The notes below the pieces were generated by a model that ran no database searches, was not told where the DNA came from, and worked only from the letters and a program-made list of their open reading frames with translations. A stretch of 64,000 bases of DNA from Fusobacterium ulcerans ATCC 49185 (lineage in GTDB: Bacteria > Fusobacteriota > Fusobacteriia > Fusobacteriales > Fusobacteriaceae), in assembly GCF_900683735.1 (NCBI RefSeq), contig NZ_LR215979.1:1488001-1552000 (forward strand), given 5' to 3'. Shown here piece after piece: positions 52,197-60,786 of this stretch; position 1 is the stretch's first letter, and each line of letters opens with the position of its first letter. Position numbers and translations under genes: made by a program.

Positions 52197-53366
52197 TTAC
52201 AATTTTATTTCTTTCAATATATCATATGCAAGCTGAGATTTTTCCTTTTCAGGCATCTCTTTCATCTCTTCCTGACTTTTTATTATAAGTATCTCATTAG
52301 TTTTCTTCTGCATATTAGCAGCATTATTAGCCACTATCATATCTAGATTCTTTCTCTTTAATTTACCAAGAGCATTTTCCACAATATTTTCTGTTTCAGC
52401 TGCAAAACCTATTAAGAACTGATTTTTCTTCAATTTTCCCATTTCATAAAGAATATCAGGATTTCTATCAAGAATAATAGTCATATCTTCATCTTTTTTC
52501 TTTATCTTCTCTGTTGAATATATCTTAGGTTTGTAATCAGCAACTGCGGCACAAGCAATCGCTATATCTACTGTTTCAAATTCTTTTACAGCAGCTTCAT
52601 ACATCTCCTGAGCACTTCTTACCTGAATAAATTTCTTTATTCCTTTTGGTATATCCAGTTCTGTAGGTCCTGAAATAAGTATAACCTCTGCTCCCAGCTT
52701 TTGTGCTGCTATTGCCAGAGAATATCCCATCTGACCACTGGATCTGTTAGAAAGATATCTCACAGGGTCTATAGCCTCTTCTGTTCTTCCAGCTGTAATA
52801 AGTATTTTTTTACCAGCTAAATATTTATCTGTTTCTTCAAAATAATTTTCTAGTATCTCTACTATTTCAGCCTCATTTTTTAATCTTCCTTTTGCATTTA
52901 CATTACATGCTAAAAATCCTTCATCTGATTCAATAAAATTATAATTATATTTTTTCAATTTCTCTATATTTTCTGATAAAATTGGATTTTCATACATATT
53001 AACATTCATAGCCAATGCAAAAAAGACAGGACTTTTAGTTGCAGAAATTACAGTTGAAAGCATATCATCTGCTATTCCATTGGCTATCTTTCCTACTATA
53101 TTGTATGTTGCAGGTGCTACAAGAACTACATCTGCCCATTGAGCAAGAGAAATATGTTCCACTTCAAAATGAGGAGTTCTATCCCACATACTTACATAAA
53201 CTCTTTCTCTAGACAAAGTTTCCAGAGTGAGAGGTGTTATTATTTCAGTTGCATTTTTAGTCATTATGACCTTTACATTGTAACCCTTCTTTTTCAAAAG
53301 AGAAACTATGTTCGCTGATTTATAAGCTGCTATTCCGCCAGTTACTCCCAGCAGTATATTCTTCAT
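52197..53366 (-). CDS. coaBC: Bifunctional phosphopantothenoylcysteine decarboxylase / phosphopantothenate--cysteine ligase
   Basis: Two steps of coenzyme A synthesis on one 389-residue chain. The N-terminal CoaC domain has the flavin motif GVTGGIAAYKSANIV, the catalytic His in FEVEHISLAQWADV, APATYNIVGKIANGIADD, and AMNVNMYENP. The C-terminal CoaB domain has TAGRTEEAIDPVRYLSNRSS and ACAAVADYKP. The motif with the catalytic Cys (FLACNV) is present. It is the last gene of the polA operon, 12 bases behind the gene of unknown function. Confidence 0.95.
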   Translation of the reverse strand: MKNILLGVTGGIAAYKSANIVSLLKKKGYNVKVIMTKNATEIITPLTLETLSRERVYVSMWDRTPHFEVEHISLAQWADVVLVAPATYNIVGKIANGIADDMLSTVISATKSPVFFALAMNVNMYENPILSENIEKLKKYNYNFIESDEGFLACNVNAKGRLKNEAEIVEILENYFEETDKYLAGKKILITAGRTEEAIDPVRYLSNRSSGQMGYSLAIAAQKLGAEVILISGPTELDIPKGIKKFIQVRSAQEMYEAAVKEFETVDIAIACAAVADYKPKIYSTEKIKKKDEDMTIILDRNPDILYEMGKLKKNQFLIGFAAETENIVENALGKLKRKNLDMIVANNAANMQKKTNEILIIKSQEEMKEMPEKEKSQLAYDILKEIKL

Positions 53367-53378
53367 GATGTCCTCCGA

Positions 53379-54050
53379 TTATTTACCTATTCTTTTTTCA
53401 AGGTAATATTCATCTCTTTTTTCTTTGAATTCTTTTATCTGCTCAGCAGTAAATCCTGCATCTACCAGACTATCAAAGTCATAATCTCTCATATCTTCCA
53501 TGAACTCATAGCATCCTTCACTAAGAATATTAGCAAATTTTCTACTTTTACTATATATCTTACTGATTTTTTCTCCTTTATTCAAAAGAGTAACTATTTC
53601 CCATTCAATATTTTTATTTAAATAATCCTGATATTTTTTCTTACCTTCATCTATACCTTTTAAATCATTTGGCATAGCATCAAGGATGTCTACAGTTACC
53701 TCTTGGAGATATGTGATTCCTTTTTCTTTTAGTTCTGTATTTAATTCTTGAAATTTACTTGATGAGAAAAACTTTTCAATTTCAACTTTATAAGAATATC
53801 TTGTTTTAGTATTGTAAGGGATGCAGTAAGAATCCAAGATTTCTTTTAGTCTTTGAACTTCCTCTTTATTTTCTTTCAGATTTTTTTCGAACACTTCTAA
53901 TTGCCTTGGTGTAAACTTATTCAAAGATTCGATTTCGTTAATTAAATTAGAAATTTCATTCTCTTTAGAAGTAAGAGTTTCTTCCAGCTTTTCGATTTTT
54001 TTCAAATATTCCTCATCATTATTTTTTTTGAATATTGATAGCAGTCCCAT
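53379..54050 (-). CDS. Coiled-coil protein of unknown function
   Basis: 223 residues that I do not recognise. Residues about 12-75 form a charged coiled coil (KIEKLEETLTSKENEISNLI). A middle part (about 85-190) includes YSYKVEIEKFF and ILDAMPNDLKGIDEGKKKYQ. The end, DFDSLVDAGFTAEQIKEFKE, looks like a small helical UBA/HhH-like unit. There is no signal peptide or membrane segment. The gene lies in the housekeeping operon between corA (55 bases) and coaBC (12 bases) with a good SD (GGGAGG), so it is surely expressed. Confidence 0.8.
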   Translation of the reverse strand: MGLLSIFKKNNDEEYLKKIEKLEETLTSKENEISNLINEIESLNKFTPRQLEVFEKNLKENKEEVQRLKEILDSYCIPYNTKTRYSYKVEIEKFFSSSKFQELNTELKEKGITYLQEVTVDILDAMPNDLKGIDEGKKKYQDYLNKNIEWEIVTLLNKGEKISKIYSKSRKFANILSEGCYEFMEDMRDYDFDSLVDAGFTAEQIKEFKEKRDEYYLEKRIGK

Positions 54051-54105
54051 AAATCCCTCCCAAGTACATTGATATTAATTAGATTATAAAGCATTTTTCC
54101 AATAA

Positions 54106-55170
54106 CTACAACCATTTTTTTCGTTTAAAGTATGCAAGCATCCCTAAAACTAAAATAAACATGACACATAAAATTACATAATATCCATCACGCCATTCTA
54201 ATTCTGGCATATATTTAAAGTTCATTCCATACAAGCTGGCTAAAAAACTTAATGGCATAAATATTGTTGATATAATAGCAAGTATTTTCATAACTTCATT
54301 CATTCCATTGCTGATAGTGGAATGATAAAGCTGAACAAGTTCAGTTACTCTGCTGTTTAGTATATCCAATGTATCACATACAATTATTCCATGGTCATAC
54401 AAATCTGTCAGATATATTTTTATATCATCATTAAAATATTCTGTAAGCCCTTTTGATTGTAATTTAGCTATAAGTTCTCTTATTGGTGATATTGATCTTT
54501 TTAAAGTAGTTACCTTTTGTTTCAAATTCATTATAGATTGAAGATCATCTTTATCTGAATTATCTATTACTTTTGATTCCAATCTATCTATCTCTAATTC
54601 CACTTCATCTAATATAAGAAAATAGTTATCAACTATTGTATCTATTATTGTATAAGCAAGATATCCAACACTTTTCTTTCTCATTTTAGAGTTATGGGAC
54701 TCTATTCTAGCCCTTATAGTATCAAAAATATCCCCTGGACTTTCCTGAAATGTAAGAAGATAATCTTCTCCTAGTATAAAAGATACCTGTTCATATCCTA
54801 TCTCTTTTGAAATAAGATTCAAATTCAGCATCTTCATTACTATAAACAGATAATCTTCCCGTTCTTCTACTTTTGCTCTTTGTGTACTATTTACAAGATC
54901 TTCAAGTACCAGATTGTCTAGATCATACATTTCTCCCACTTTTTTTATCAAGGGGATATTATGGATACCATCTATATTTACCCAAGTAACTCCTCTAAAA
55001 TTTTTATCAAAAACAAAATCATCATCTTCACTATAATTCTCTTTTTTTATTATACTGTCATTATATGAAAATACTTCAATAGATATTTTATGGTTGGAAT
55101 CTTCCCCTGTATAAATTATACTCCCTGGAGGAAGTCCCACCTTCTTTTTTCTATTTGATGAATCGTTCAT
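54106..55170 (-). CDS. corA: CorA-family magnesium/cobalt transporter
   Basis: Pentameric Mg2+ channel of 354 residues. A large N-terminal cytosolic domain (about 1-290) leads into two C-terminal membrane helices. The pore signature YGMNFKYMPE directly follows the first helix (FMPLSFLASL), and a basic tail (YFKRKKWL) follows the second. It lies between the DNA methyltransferase gene (18 bases) and the coiled-coil protein gene. Confidence 0.94.
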   Translation of the reverse strand: MNDSSNRKKKVGLPPGSIIYTGEDSNHKISIEVFSYNDSIIKKENYSEDDDFVFDKNFRGVTWVNIDGIHNIPLIKKVGEMYDLDNLVLEDLVNSTQRAKVEEREDYLFIVMKMLNLNLISKEIGYEQVSFILGEDYLLTFQESPGDIFDTIRARIESHNSKMRKKSVGYLAYTIIDTIVDNYFLILDEVELEIDRLESKVIDNSDKDDLQSIMNLKQKVTTLKRSISPIRELIAKLQSKGLTEYFNDDIKIYLTDLYDHGIIVCDTLDILNSRVTELVQLYHSTISNGMNEVMKILAIISTIFMPLSFLASLYGMNFKYMPELEWRDGYYVILCVMFILVLGMLAYFKRKKWL

Positions 55171-55188
55171 TTAATTCACCTCACTTCT

Positions 55189-56709
55189 CTACATCATTTT
55201 TTTTCTGAAATAATCATTTATTTCCTTTTCTCTTTCCTGAGAAAACTCTTTTATCTGTTTTTTTACTAGTTCCTCTATATATACAATCTCTTTTTTATTT
55301 TTAGAATAATAGATAGGAGTTTCTTTTAAAGGGGTAGAATAAAACTCAAAATTCTTCCCTTTTATCTTACCATTATATTTGAACCATTGCAAAAAAACTT
55401 CTGAATTTATGTAGCCCAGTATGTAAAAAAGACTTAAATCATCACTTTTTTTTGTTATAAAATATATATCTGCACTTCCATAAAATTCTCCCTCATCATA
55501 AGAAAACTGATTTATTTTACATCTTTGACGTACTAATATTTTAGGTTTAGTAAATATCTCTCTTTCTCTTGCCCATTGAAGCTCCCACCAATTAATGCTC
55601 CCAGTTTTCACTTCTCTTCTTTGAGAAAGTTTATTTTGATATTTTGCCAAATGCTTCATAACAGTTTCATCAGGAATAGCCTTTTCATCTAAATACAATA
55701 TCCAGAAACTATTTTCTTTATTTGTATATTTTCCTATGTCCTTATTCTTATAAAAAGGTTTTAAAAACTCTTTAAACTCTTCCTTATAATCTTCAAATAT
55801 ATATGCTTCATCTAACCCAGAAACAATTCCCTGATTAACATTAACTAAGTCCTTCATTTTATAATTAGACATTCTCAAAATTTTCTTATTAAACTTTAAT
55901 ATTTCCTCATCAGCAAGAACAATTTTTCCACTTTCATCATACAGCAGCGAATTTTTTATTTCAAAGTCTTTTTCAGGAATACTTATTTTTACTTTTTTAT
56001 CTTTCTTTTTGTCCTTTTCCCAAAGAAATATTATATTATGCTGTCCTACTGCTTTAGTAAATACTGAATTATCATAATTTTTTATTTCTATAAAGTTTCC
56101 ATTTTCTCTTAGTACCTGTCTGAGCTTTTTACCACTGTCAGCTCTCAGCCAGTAATTAGTAGTAATATATGCCATTATTCCATTATCTTCTAATATTTCT
56201 ATTCCCTTTTCTATAAAAAAATAGAAATAGTCCATTCTAGCTTCATAATAATTTTTTCCAAACTCTGTTTTTCTTATCTCCTGAAATATACTTTTATTAT
56301 TCTTTTCTCCCAAGTATGGTGGATTTCCTAAAAGTATATTAAATTTCATATTTTCTATTTCCAAAGAATTACAGCACAGCACTTTTACTTCCCCTATAAG
56401 TCTATACTTTTTTAATAGCTCTCTTCCTCTTATCATTGTTAATTTTACTGCTTCTTCGTTTATATCAAAACCTGTTATCCAAGAGTCCACAAAAAAATAC
56501 TCTCCTGCTATCTCTTTAGATATCTCCAGAAGTTTTTCCAAAGCTATCAATAAAAGATTCCCATTTCCACAAGAAAGATCTCCCAGTTTTACATTTTTTA
56601 ATTTTTTCAGAGTTTTATTCTCACCAAAATAGCAGTTAAATGCCTGTTCTATGATTTCTTTTGCTATCTTATGAGGGGTATAAATACTGTAATTATACTC
56701 TTCTTTCAT
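55189..56709 (-). CDS. N6-adenine DNA methyltransferase, Eco57I/TaqI-like, apparently without a partner nuclease
   Basis: 506 residues. SAM-binding motif I reads LGDLSCGNGNLLLIALE (near residue 46), motif II FDINEEAVKLT, and catalytic motif IV LLGNPPYLGE near residue 128, the NPPY of N6-adenine methylases. The C-terminal half (about 280-490) resembles the TaqI-type target-recognition domain (NQGIVSGLDEAYIF, KPILVRQRCKINQ). No nuclease motif or adjoining restriction gene is visible. It starts 3 bases after murJ inside a housekeeping operon, so it is constitutive in its setting. It may be an orphan epigenetic or a solitary protective enzyme. Confidence 0.85.
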   Translation of the reverse strand: MKEEYNYSIYTPHKIAKEIIEQAFNCYFGENKTLKKLKNVKLGDLSCGNGNLLLIALEKLLEISKEIAGEYFFVDSWITGFDINEEAVKLTMIRGRELLKKYRLIGEVKVLCCNSLEIENMKFNILLGNPPYLGEKNNKSIFQEIRKTEFGKNYYEARMDYFYFFIEKGIEILEDNGIMAYITTNYWLRADSGKKLRQVLRENGNFIEIKNYDNSVFTKAVGQHNIIFLWEKDKKKDKKVKISIPEKDFEIKNSLLYDESGKIVLADEEILKFNKKILRMSNYKMKDLVNVNQGIVSGLDEAYIFEDYKEEFKEFLKPFYKNKDIGKYTNKENSFWILYLDEKAIPDETVMKHLAKYQNKLSQRREVKTGSINWWELQWAREREIFTKPKILVRQRCKINQFSYDEGEFYGSADIYFITKKSDDLSLFYILGYINSEVFLQWFKYNGKIKGKNFEFYSTPLKETPIYYSKNKKEIVYIEELVKKQIKEFSQEREKEINDYFRKKMM

Positions 56710-56712
56710 AGA

Positions 56713-58173
56713 TTAAAACACTTCCATTTTATTTTTTATAAGAGATTTCGCCCAGAATATCATATATACTGCTGAAAATACAAGCAGTTTAATAACAGTA
56801 TTATGCACATAATAACTTGCCCCTAAAGCAATTGCTGTAGTAAGCATTACCTTTCCAAAGAATATAAGTGATCTTTTCAATGGGAACTTCATATATTTTT
56901 TTCTGAATATATATACAAGGAGGATAAAATTTACTCCTGAAGCTATTGATGTAGAAAGTGCAAGCCCTCTATATGCCATTGGCTTTATCAAAGCAAAGTT
57001 AAGCACTATATTTATAATAATAGAAACAATAGAAAATCTTACAGGATAAGAACTGTTCTTTACACTGTAAAATGCTCTTGTCATCAAATATATAGCTGTA
57101 TAAAAATACAACCCCAATGAATAATAAAGAAGAGCTTCTGATGTAACTTTTACCGCATCTTCTCCAAACTTTCCATAAGAAAGAGTCAATCTGATTACAT
57201 CTGCTGAATAAAATGTCAATACTGCTATTGATGGTATAATAAGGAAAAGAAGTATATTTAATCCTTTAACAATATTATTTTCTGCTGTCTTTAAATCATT
57301 TTTTGCTACTGCCTTTGACAGTACAGGGAATATGACTGTAGATATAGATACTCCAAATACTCCCACTGGAAGCAGATATAATCTTGTTGCATTCTCAAGG
57401 GCAGTAACTCCCCCCTCTTGCAGATATGAAGCAAATACCTGATCTACTATTGTATTTACCTGTCTGGCAACTATTCCTACAAGCATAGGGCACATAAGTA
57501 TAAATATTTTTTTCAGGTATGGATCTTTCCAATTTATTTTAAAAGAATATCCTTTTACTATTTTAAAGAATGATGGAAGTACTATTAAAAGCTGAAATGC
57601 CCCTCCTAAAACTACCCCATATGCTAGAGCTGATATACCAAAAGTTTTACTGAATCCCATCGAAGCAAGAATTATAGCTAAGTTGAAAAATATTGAAGTA
57701 GAAGCTGGTATAGCAAACTGCTTAAAATTATTCAGCATAGCACATATCATTCCAGAAAGGCTTATAAATATAAAATATACTGACATTATTTTTAAAAGCT
57801 GAGATGCCAATATCTTTGTTTCAGTAGGAAATCCATTTACAATAAGGTTTATTATATCCTGTGAAAATATTATCATTAAGAGAGTTATTAAGGTACTGAA
57901 AATAAAAATAAGATTCAGTATAGAATATATGAATTCCTTTCCTTTTTCTTCCCCTTCTGTTTCTATTTTTTCATTATATAGGGGAATAAATGAGCTTCCC
58001 AATGCTCCTTCTCCCAGTAATTGTCTAAAGAAATTACTTATTTTAAAAGCACTAAAATACGCATCTGTTGCTCCTGAGGCACCAAAGTAGTAAGCTATGA
58101 TAGTTGCTCTTACTAATCCCAGCACTCTGCTTACCATTGTTATTATCATTACTAGAAGCCCACTTCTAAACAT
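56713..58173 (-). CDS. murJ: Lipid II flippase
   Basis: Flips lipid-linked peptidoglycan precursor across the inner membrane. The 486-residue MVF-family protein has about 14 hydrophobic segments. It opens with SGLLVMIITMVSRVLGLVRA and YFGASGATDAYFSAFKI, and continues with LGEGALGSSFIPLYNE, which contain the basic residues lining the cavity (Arg in RVLGLVR). The central PMLVGIVARQVNTIVDQVFA is also typical. It lies in the polA operon, 58 bases after scpA and 3 bases before the methyltransferase gene. Confidence 0.93.
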   Translation of the reverse strand: MFRSGLLVMIITMVSRVLGLVRATIIAYYFGASGATDAYFSAFKISNFFRQLLGEGALGSSFIPLYNEKIETEGEEKGKEFIYSILNLIFIFSTLITLLMIIFSQDIINLIVNGFPTETKILASQLLKIMSVYFIFISLSGMICAMLNNFKQFAIPASTSIFFNLAIILASMGFSKTFGISALAYGVVLGGAFQLLIVLPSFFKIVKGYSFKINWKDPYLKKIFILMCPMLVGIVARQVNTIVDQVFASYLQEGGVTALENATRLYLLPVGVFGVSISTVIFPVLSKAVAKNDLKTAENNIVKGLNILLFLIIPSIAVLTFYSADVIRLTLSYGKFGEDAVKVTSEALLYYSLGLYFYTAIYLMTRAFYSVKNSSYPVRFSIVSIIINIVLNFALIKPMAYRGLALSTSIASGVNFILLVYIFRKKYMKFPLKRSLIFFGKVMLTTAIALGASYYVHNTVIKLLVFSAVYMIFWAKSLIKNKMEVF

Positions 58174-58231
58174 AAAAAAACTCCTCTATTTTTATTATAT
58201 GTAATTATTATTTTTAATCTTGTTAATTTAT

Positions 58232-58918
58232 TTATGATTCATGTTTATTTCTCATGACCATATCTCCATCTATAAGTATAAGTCCATCTTTATATAATTC
58301 TAATATAGCAAGAAATATATAAACAAGATGCATTCTATTCTCTGCTTCTTTAAAAAGAGAGTCAAAAGTTCTATTTTGTGAGAAAGTCTTTAAATACAGC
58401 CTATCCATTTCATCTTTCAGGGTATATTGCTTATCTAAATGAAGTTCCATGTACTCATCATCTTCATTTTTCTTGAGATATTTTACATATGAGCTATATA
58501 AATCCCCAGCTTTTAATTTTGAAAGATCATATTCTTTTGCTACTTTTTTAATTATCTTTCTTCCTTCACCTCTAGAGTAAGAGATATTATACTCATTTTC
58601 CATTTCTGAAACTTTTACAGCTATTTCTTTGAAAAGTTTGTAATCCTCCAGCCTTCTTTTCAATTCTTTTTCTTTATTCTGTTCATCATTGATAGTAAGA
58701 AGGGTTGAAGCCTTTATTTCTAAAAGTTCAGAAGCTACAACAAGAAATTCCACTTTTATATGGAAGTTTTCATCTTTTGCCTGTTCCAGCACAGAAAGAT
58801 ATTCATCTATTATTTGAGATATTTTTATTTCAGATATCTTCAGCTTTTTTTTTTCTATAAGATGAAGAAGAAGGTCCAAAGGCCCTTCAAAGTTATCTAT
58901 CTTTAGAACTATATCCAT
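58232..58918 (-). CDS. scpA: Segregation and condensation protein A
   Basis: Kleisin subunit that bridges the SMC dimer for chromosome segregation. The 228 residues start with the SMC-binding segment FEGPLDLLLHLIEKKKL and end in the winged-helix part (FLAILELYKDGLILID). It overlaps the 3' end of ribF by 26 bases, so the two are likely coupled. scpB, often adjacent, is not in this window. Confidence 0.93.
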   Translation of the reverse strand: MDIVLKIDNFEGPLDLLLHLIEKKKLKISEIKISQIIDEYLSVLEQAKDENFHIKVEFLVVASELLEIKASTLLTINDEQNKEKELKRRLEDYKLFKEIAVKVSEMENEYNISYSRGEGRKIIKKVAKEYDLSKLKAGDLYSSYVKYLKKNEDDEYMELHLDKQYTLKDEMDRLYLKTFSQNRTFDSLFKEAENRMHLVYIFLAILELYKDGLILIDGDMVMRNKHES

Positions 58919-59849
58919 TTTTCCTCACTTTTACAAAATTCTGCCAATTTTTTACATCATTTCCTATTACCTGTTTAAGTTCATCTACAGAGCTGAATTT
59001 CTTTTCATCTCTCATGAATTTCATTATCTCTACATATATTTTTTTCCCATAGATATCTCCATCAAAATCAAGAATATGTACTTCTACACTTCTCTCTCCC
59101 GGTTTCAAAGTAGGATTGACACCTATATTCACTACTCCATACCTCTCAATATCTTCTCCCTCTATTTTTACCATAGCGCCATATATTCCAAAGGGAGGAT
59201 ACAATCTATTTGATAGTTTTATATTGGCAGTAGGAAATCCAAGCTGCCTTGCAATTTTTTTACCATGTATTACTTCACCAATTATTAAAAACTGATGTCC
59301 TAAGTATTTATTTACTTTTTCAAATTCTCCTCTCTGAATACTTTTTCTAATAAGAGTAGAACTTATAACTTGATCATCAAGAGTTACAGCAGGTATTTCA
59401 TTAACTTTAATACCCATATCTTCTCCAATGGTTATTAAATCTTTAGTTTTTGCCTTTCCCCCTTCTCCAAAGGAAAAGTTGAATCCAACAAATATTTCTT
59501 TACTGTCTACATCTTTTTTCAATATTTTTACAAATTCTATAGCTGTCAAATCAGCAAATTTTTTATTAAAAGGCTGAAGTATGAGGTAATCTATTCCCAT
59601 ACTTTCTAATATATATATTTTTTCTTCTAAAGTATTGATACATTTAGGTGTTTTTGAAGCATCTATTACTTCCATAGGATGATTAGCAAAAGTAAATACA
59701 ACAGATATCCCATTGTTTTCCTTAGCTTTTTCTACAGCTGCTTCTATCAGCTGCTGATGCCCATAATGTATTCCATCAAATGTTCCTATAGCAACATAGC
59801 TATTATGGAATTGTTCCTTTGTATCAAAAATGTCATTGATTATCTTCAT
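58893..59849 (-). CDS. ribF: Bifunctional riboflavin kinase / FAD synthetase
   Basis: Makes FMN and FAD from riboflavin, much needed by the flavoenzymes in this window. The 318 residues carry an N-terminal FAD-synthetase domain (IGTFDGIHYGHQQLI, FVGFNFSFGEGG, ISSTLIRKSI) and a C-terminal riboflavin kinase domain (LGFPTANIKL, YGVVNIGVNPTLK). It lies 13 bases after whiA and overlaps scpA. Confidence 0.95.
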   Translation of the reverse strand: MKIINDIFDTKEQFHNSYVAIGTFDGIHYGHQQLIEAAVEKAKENNGISVVFTFANHPMEVIDASKTPKCINTLEEKIYILESMGIDYLILQPFNKKFADLTAIEFVKILKKDVDSKEIFVGFNFSFGEGGKAKTKDLITIGEDMGIKVNEIPAVTLDDQVISSTLIRKSIQRGEFEKVNKYLGHQFLIIGEVIHGKKIARQLGFPTANIKLSNRLYPPFGIYGAMVKIEGEDIERYGVVNIGVNPTLKPGERSVEVHILDFDGDIYGKKIYVEIMKFMRDEKKFSSVDELKQVIGNDVKNWQNFVKVRKNGYSSKDR

Positions 59850-59862
59850 ATTGCTTATTCCC

Positions 59863-60759
59863 CTATTCTCTTTCTTCCTCTAAAAGATTGTTGTAAATTT
59901 CTTCGATTCTTCTAAATCTGTTTCTTACTCCTGATTTTGATATACCAATCATTTCAGCTATTTCTTGAAGAGAACTTTCAGGATTCTGTAATCTTAAAAA
60001 TGCTACTTCTTCCAACACAGGACTCAAGGTATTCAGACCAAGTACTTTTCCTATATAATTTATCATTTTTATTTGATTATTACCAGTGTTTAATGTTTTA
60101 GTTTCGTTAGCAACTTCCCAGTTCATTTCTCTGATAGTTTTATTTTTCAAGTCCTTTATCATAGTAGTTTCTTCATATTTGAAGAAAGCCTGTATAGTTC
60201 CAATCATTACCATTACATCCATTATATCTTCAGAATTTCTAAGATATACAAGAGGTTTGTTTCTCTTTTTAGTTTTAAATACTTTTTTTCCCTTTTCCTG
60301 AAGCAATTCATAAAGTTTATCTGCTGCCTCTTCATTATCTATGAAAAAATCCAAAGCATATTCTTTTACTGGATCTTTTATATATCCACACGCTAAAAAT
60401 ATACCTCTTATGAAGCCTTTTAGTATATCTTCACTAGCTGATATTACTCCTTGAGATATATTTATTTTATTTATAAAATCTCTATATCCTCTTTGCTTCT
60501 GTACAGTTATAATATAAACATTATGTTCTCCAAGCCTTCTGCTTGTAAGATACTTTATTCCAATAGTAAGATCAGTTACTTCTTTAAGTATCTTATATAC
60601 TCTCTTCGCTAAAGGAAGATTTTCAAGTTTAAGTTCTACTTTATCCTTTCCTAATGCATTCTTACTAAGCAGGACAGCAGATAATTCTGCTGTTTTTTCT
60701 ATTTCAGTAATCATTTCATTAGCAAGTATCTCCTGCTTTACTTTAAAGGTGTAAGACAT
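59863..60759 (-). CDS. whiA: WhiA-family DNA-binding protein
   Basis: 298 residues. The N-terminal degenerate LAGLIDADG homing-endonuclease-like part shows KGFIRGIFLACGYIKDPVKE and LDFFIDNEEAADKLYELL. The C-terminal helix-turn-helix reads RLQNPESSLQEIAEMIGISK then SGVRNRFRRIEEI. WhiA acts in sporulation in Streptomyces and in cell division and chromosome segregation in Bacillus. Its place next to scpA fits the latter. It starts 27 bases after polA. Confidence 0.94.
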   Translation of the reverse strand: MSYTFKVKQEILANEMITEIEKTAELSAVLLSKNALGKDKVELKLENLPLAKRVYKILKEVTDLTIGIKYLTSRRLGEHNVYIITVQKQRGYRDFINKINISQGVISASEDILKGFIRGIFLACGYIKDPVKEYALDFFIDNEEAADKLYELLQEKGKKVFKTKKRNKPLVYLRNSEDIMDVMVMIGTIQAFFKYEETTMIKDLKNKTIREMNWEVANETKTLNTGNNQIKMINYIGKVLGLNTLSPVLEEVAFLRLQNPESSLQEIAEMIGISKSGVRNRFRRIEEIYNNLLEEERE

Positions 60760-60786
60760 TTCTGTACTCCCCCCTAGTGATTTTAA

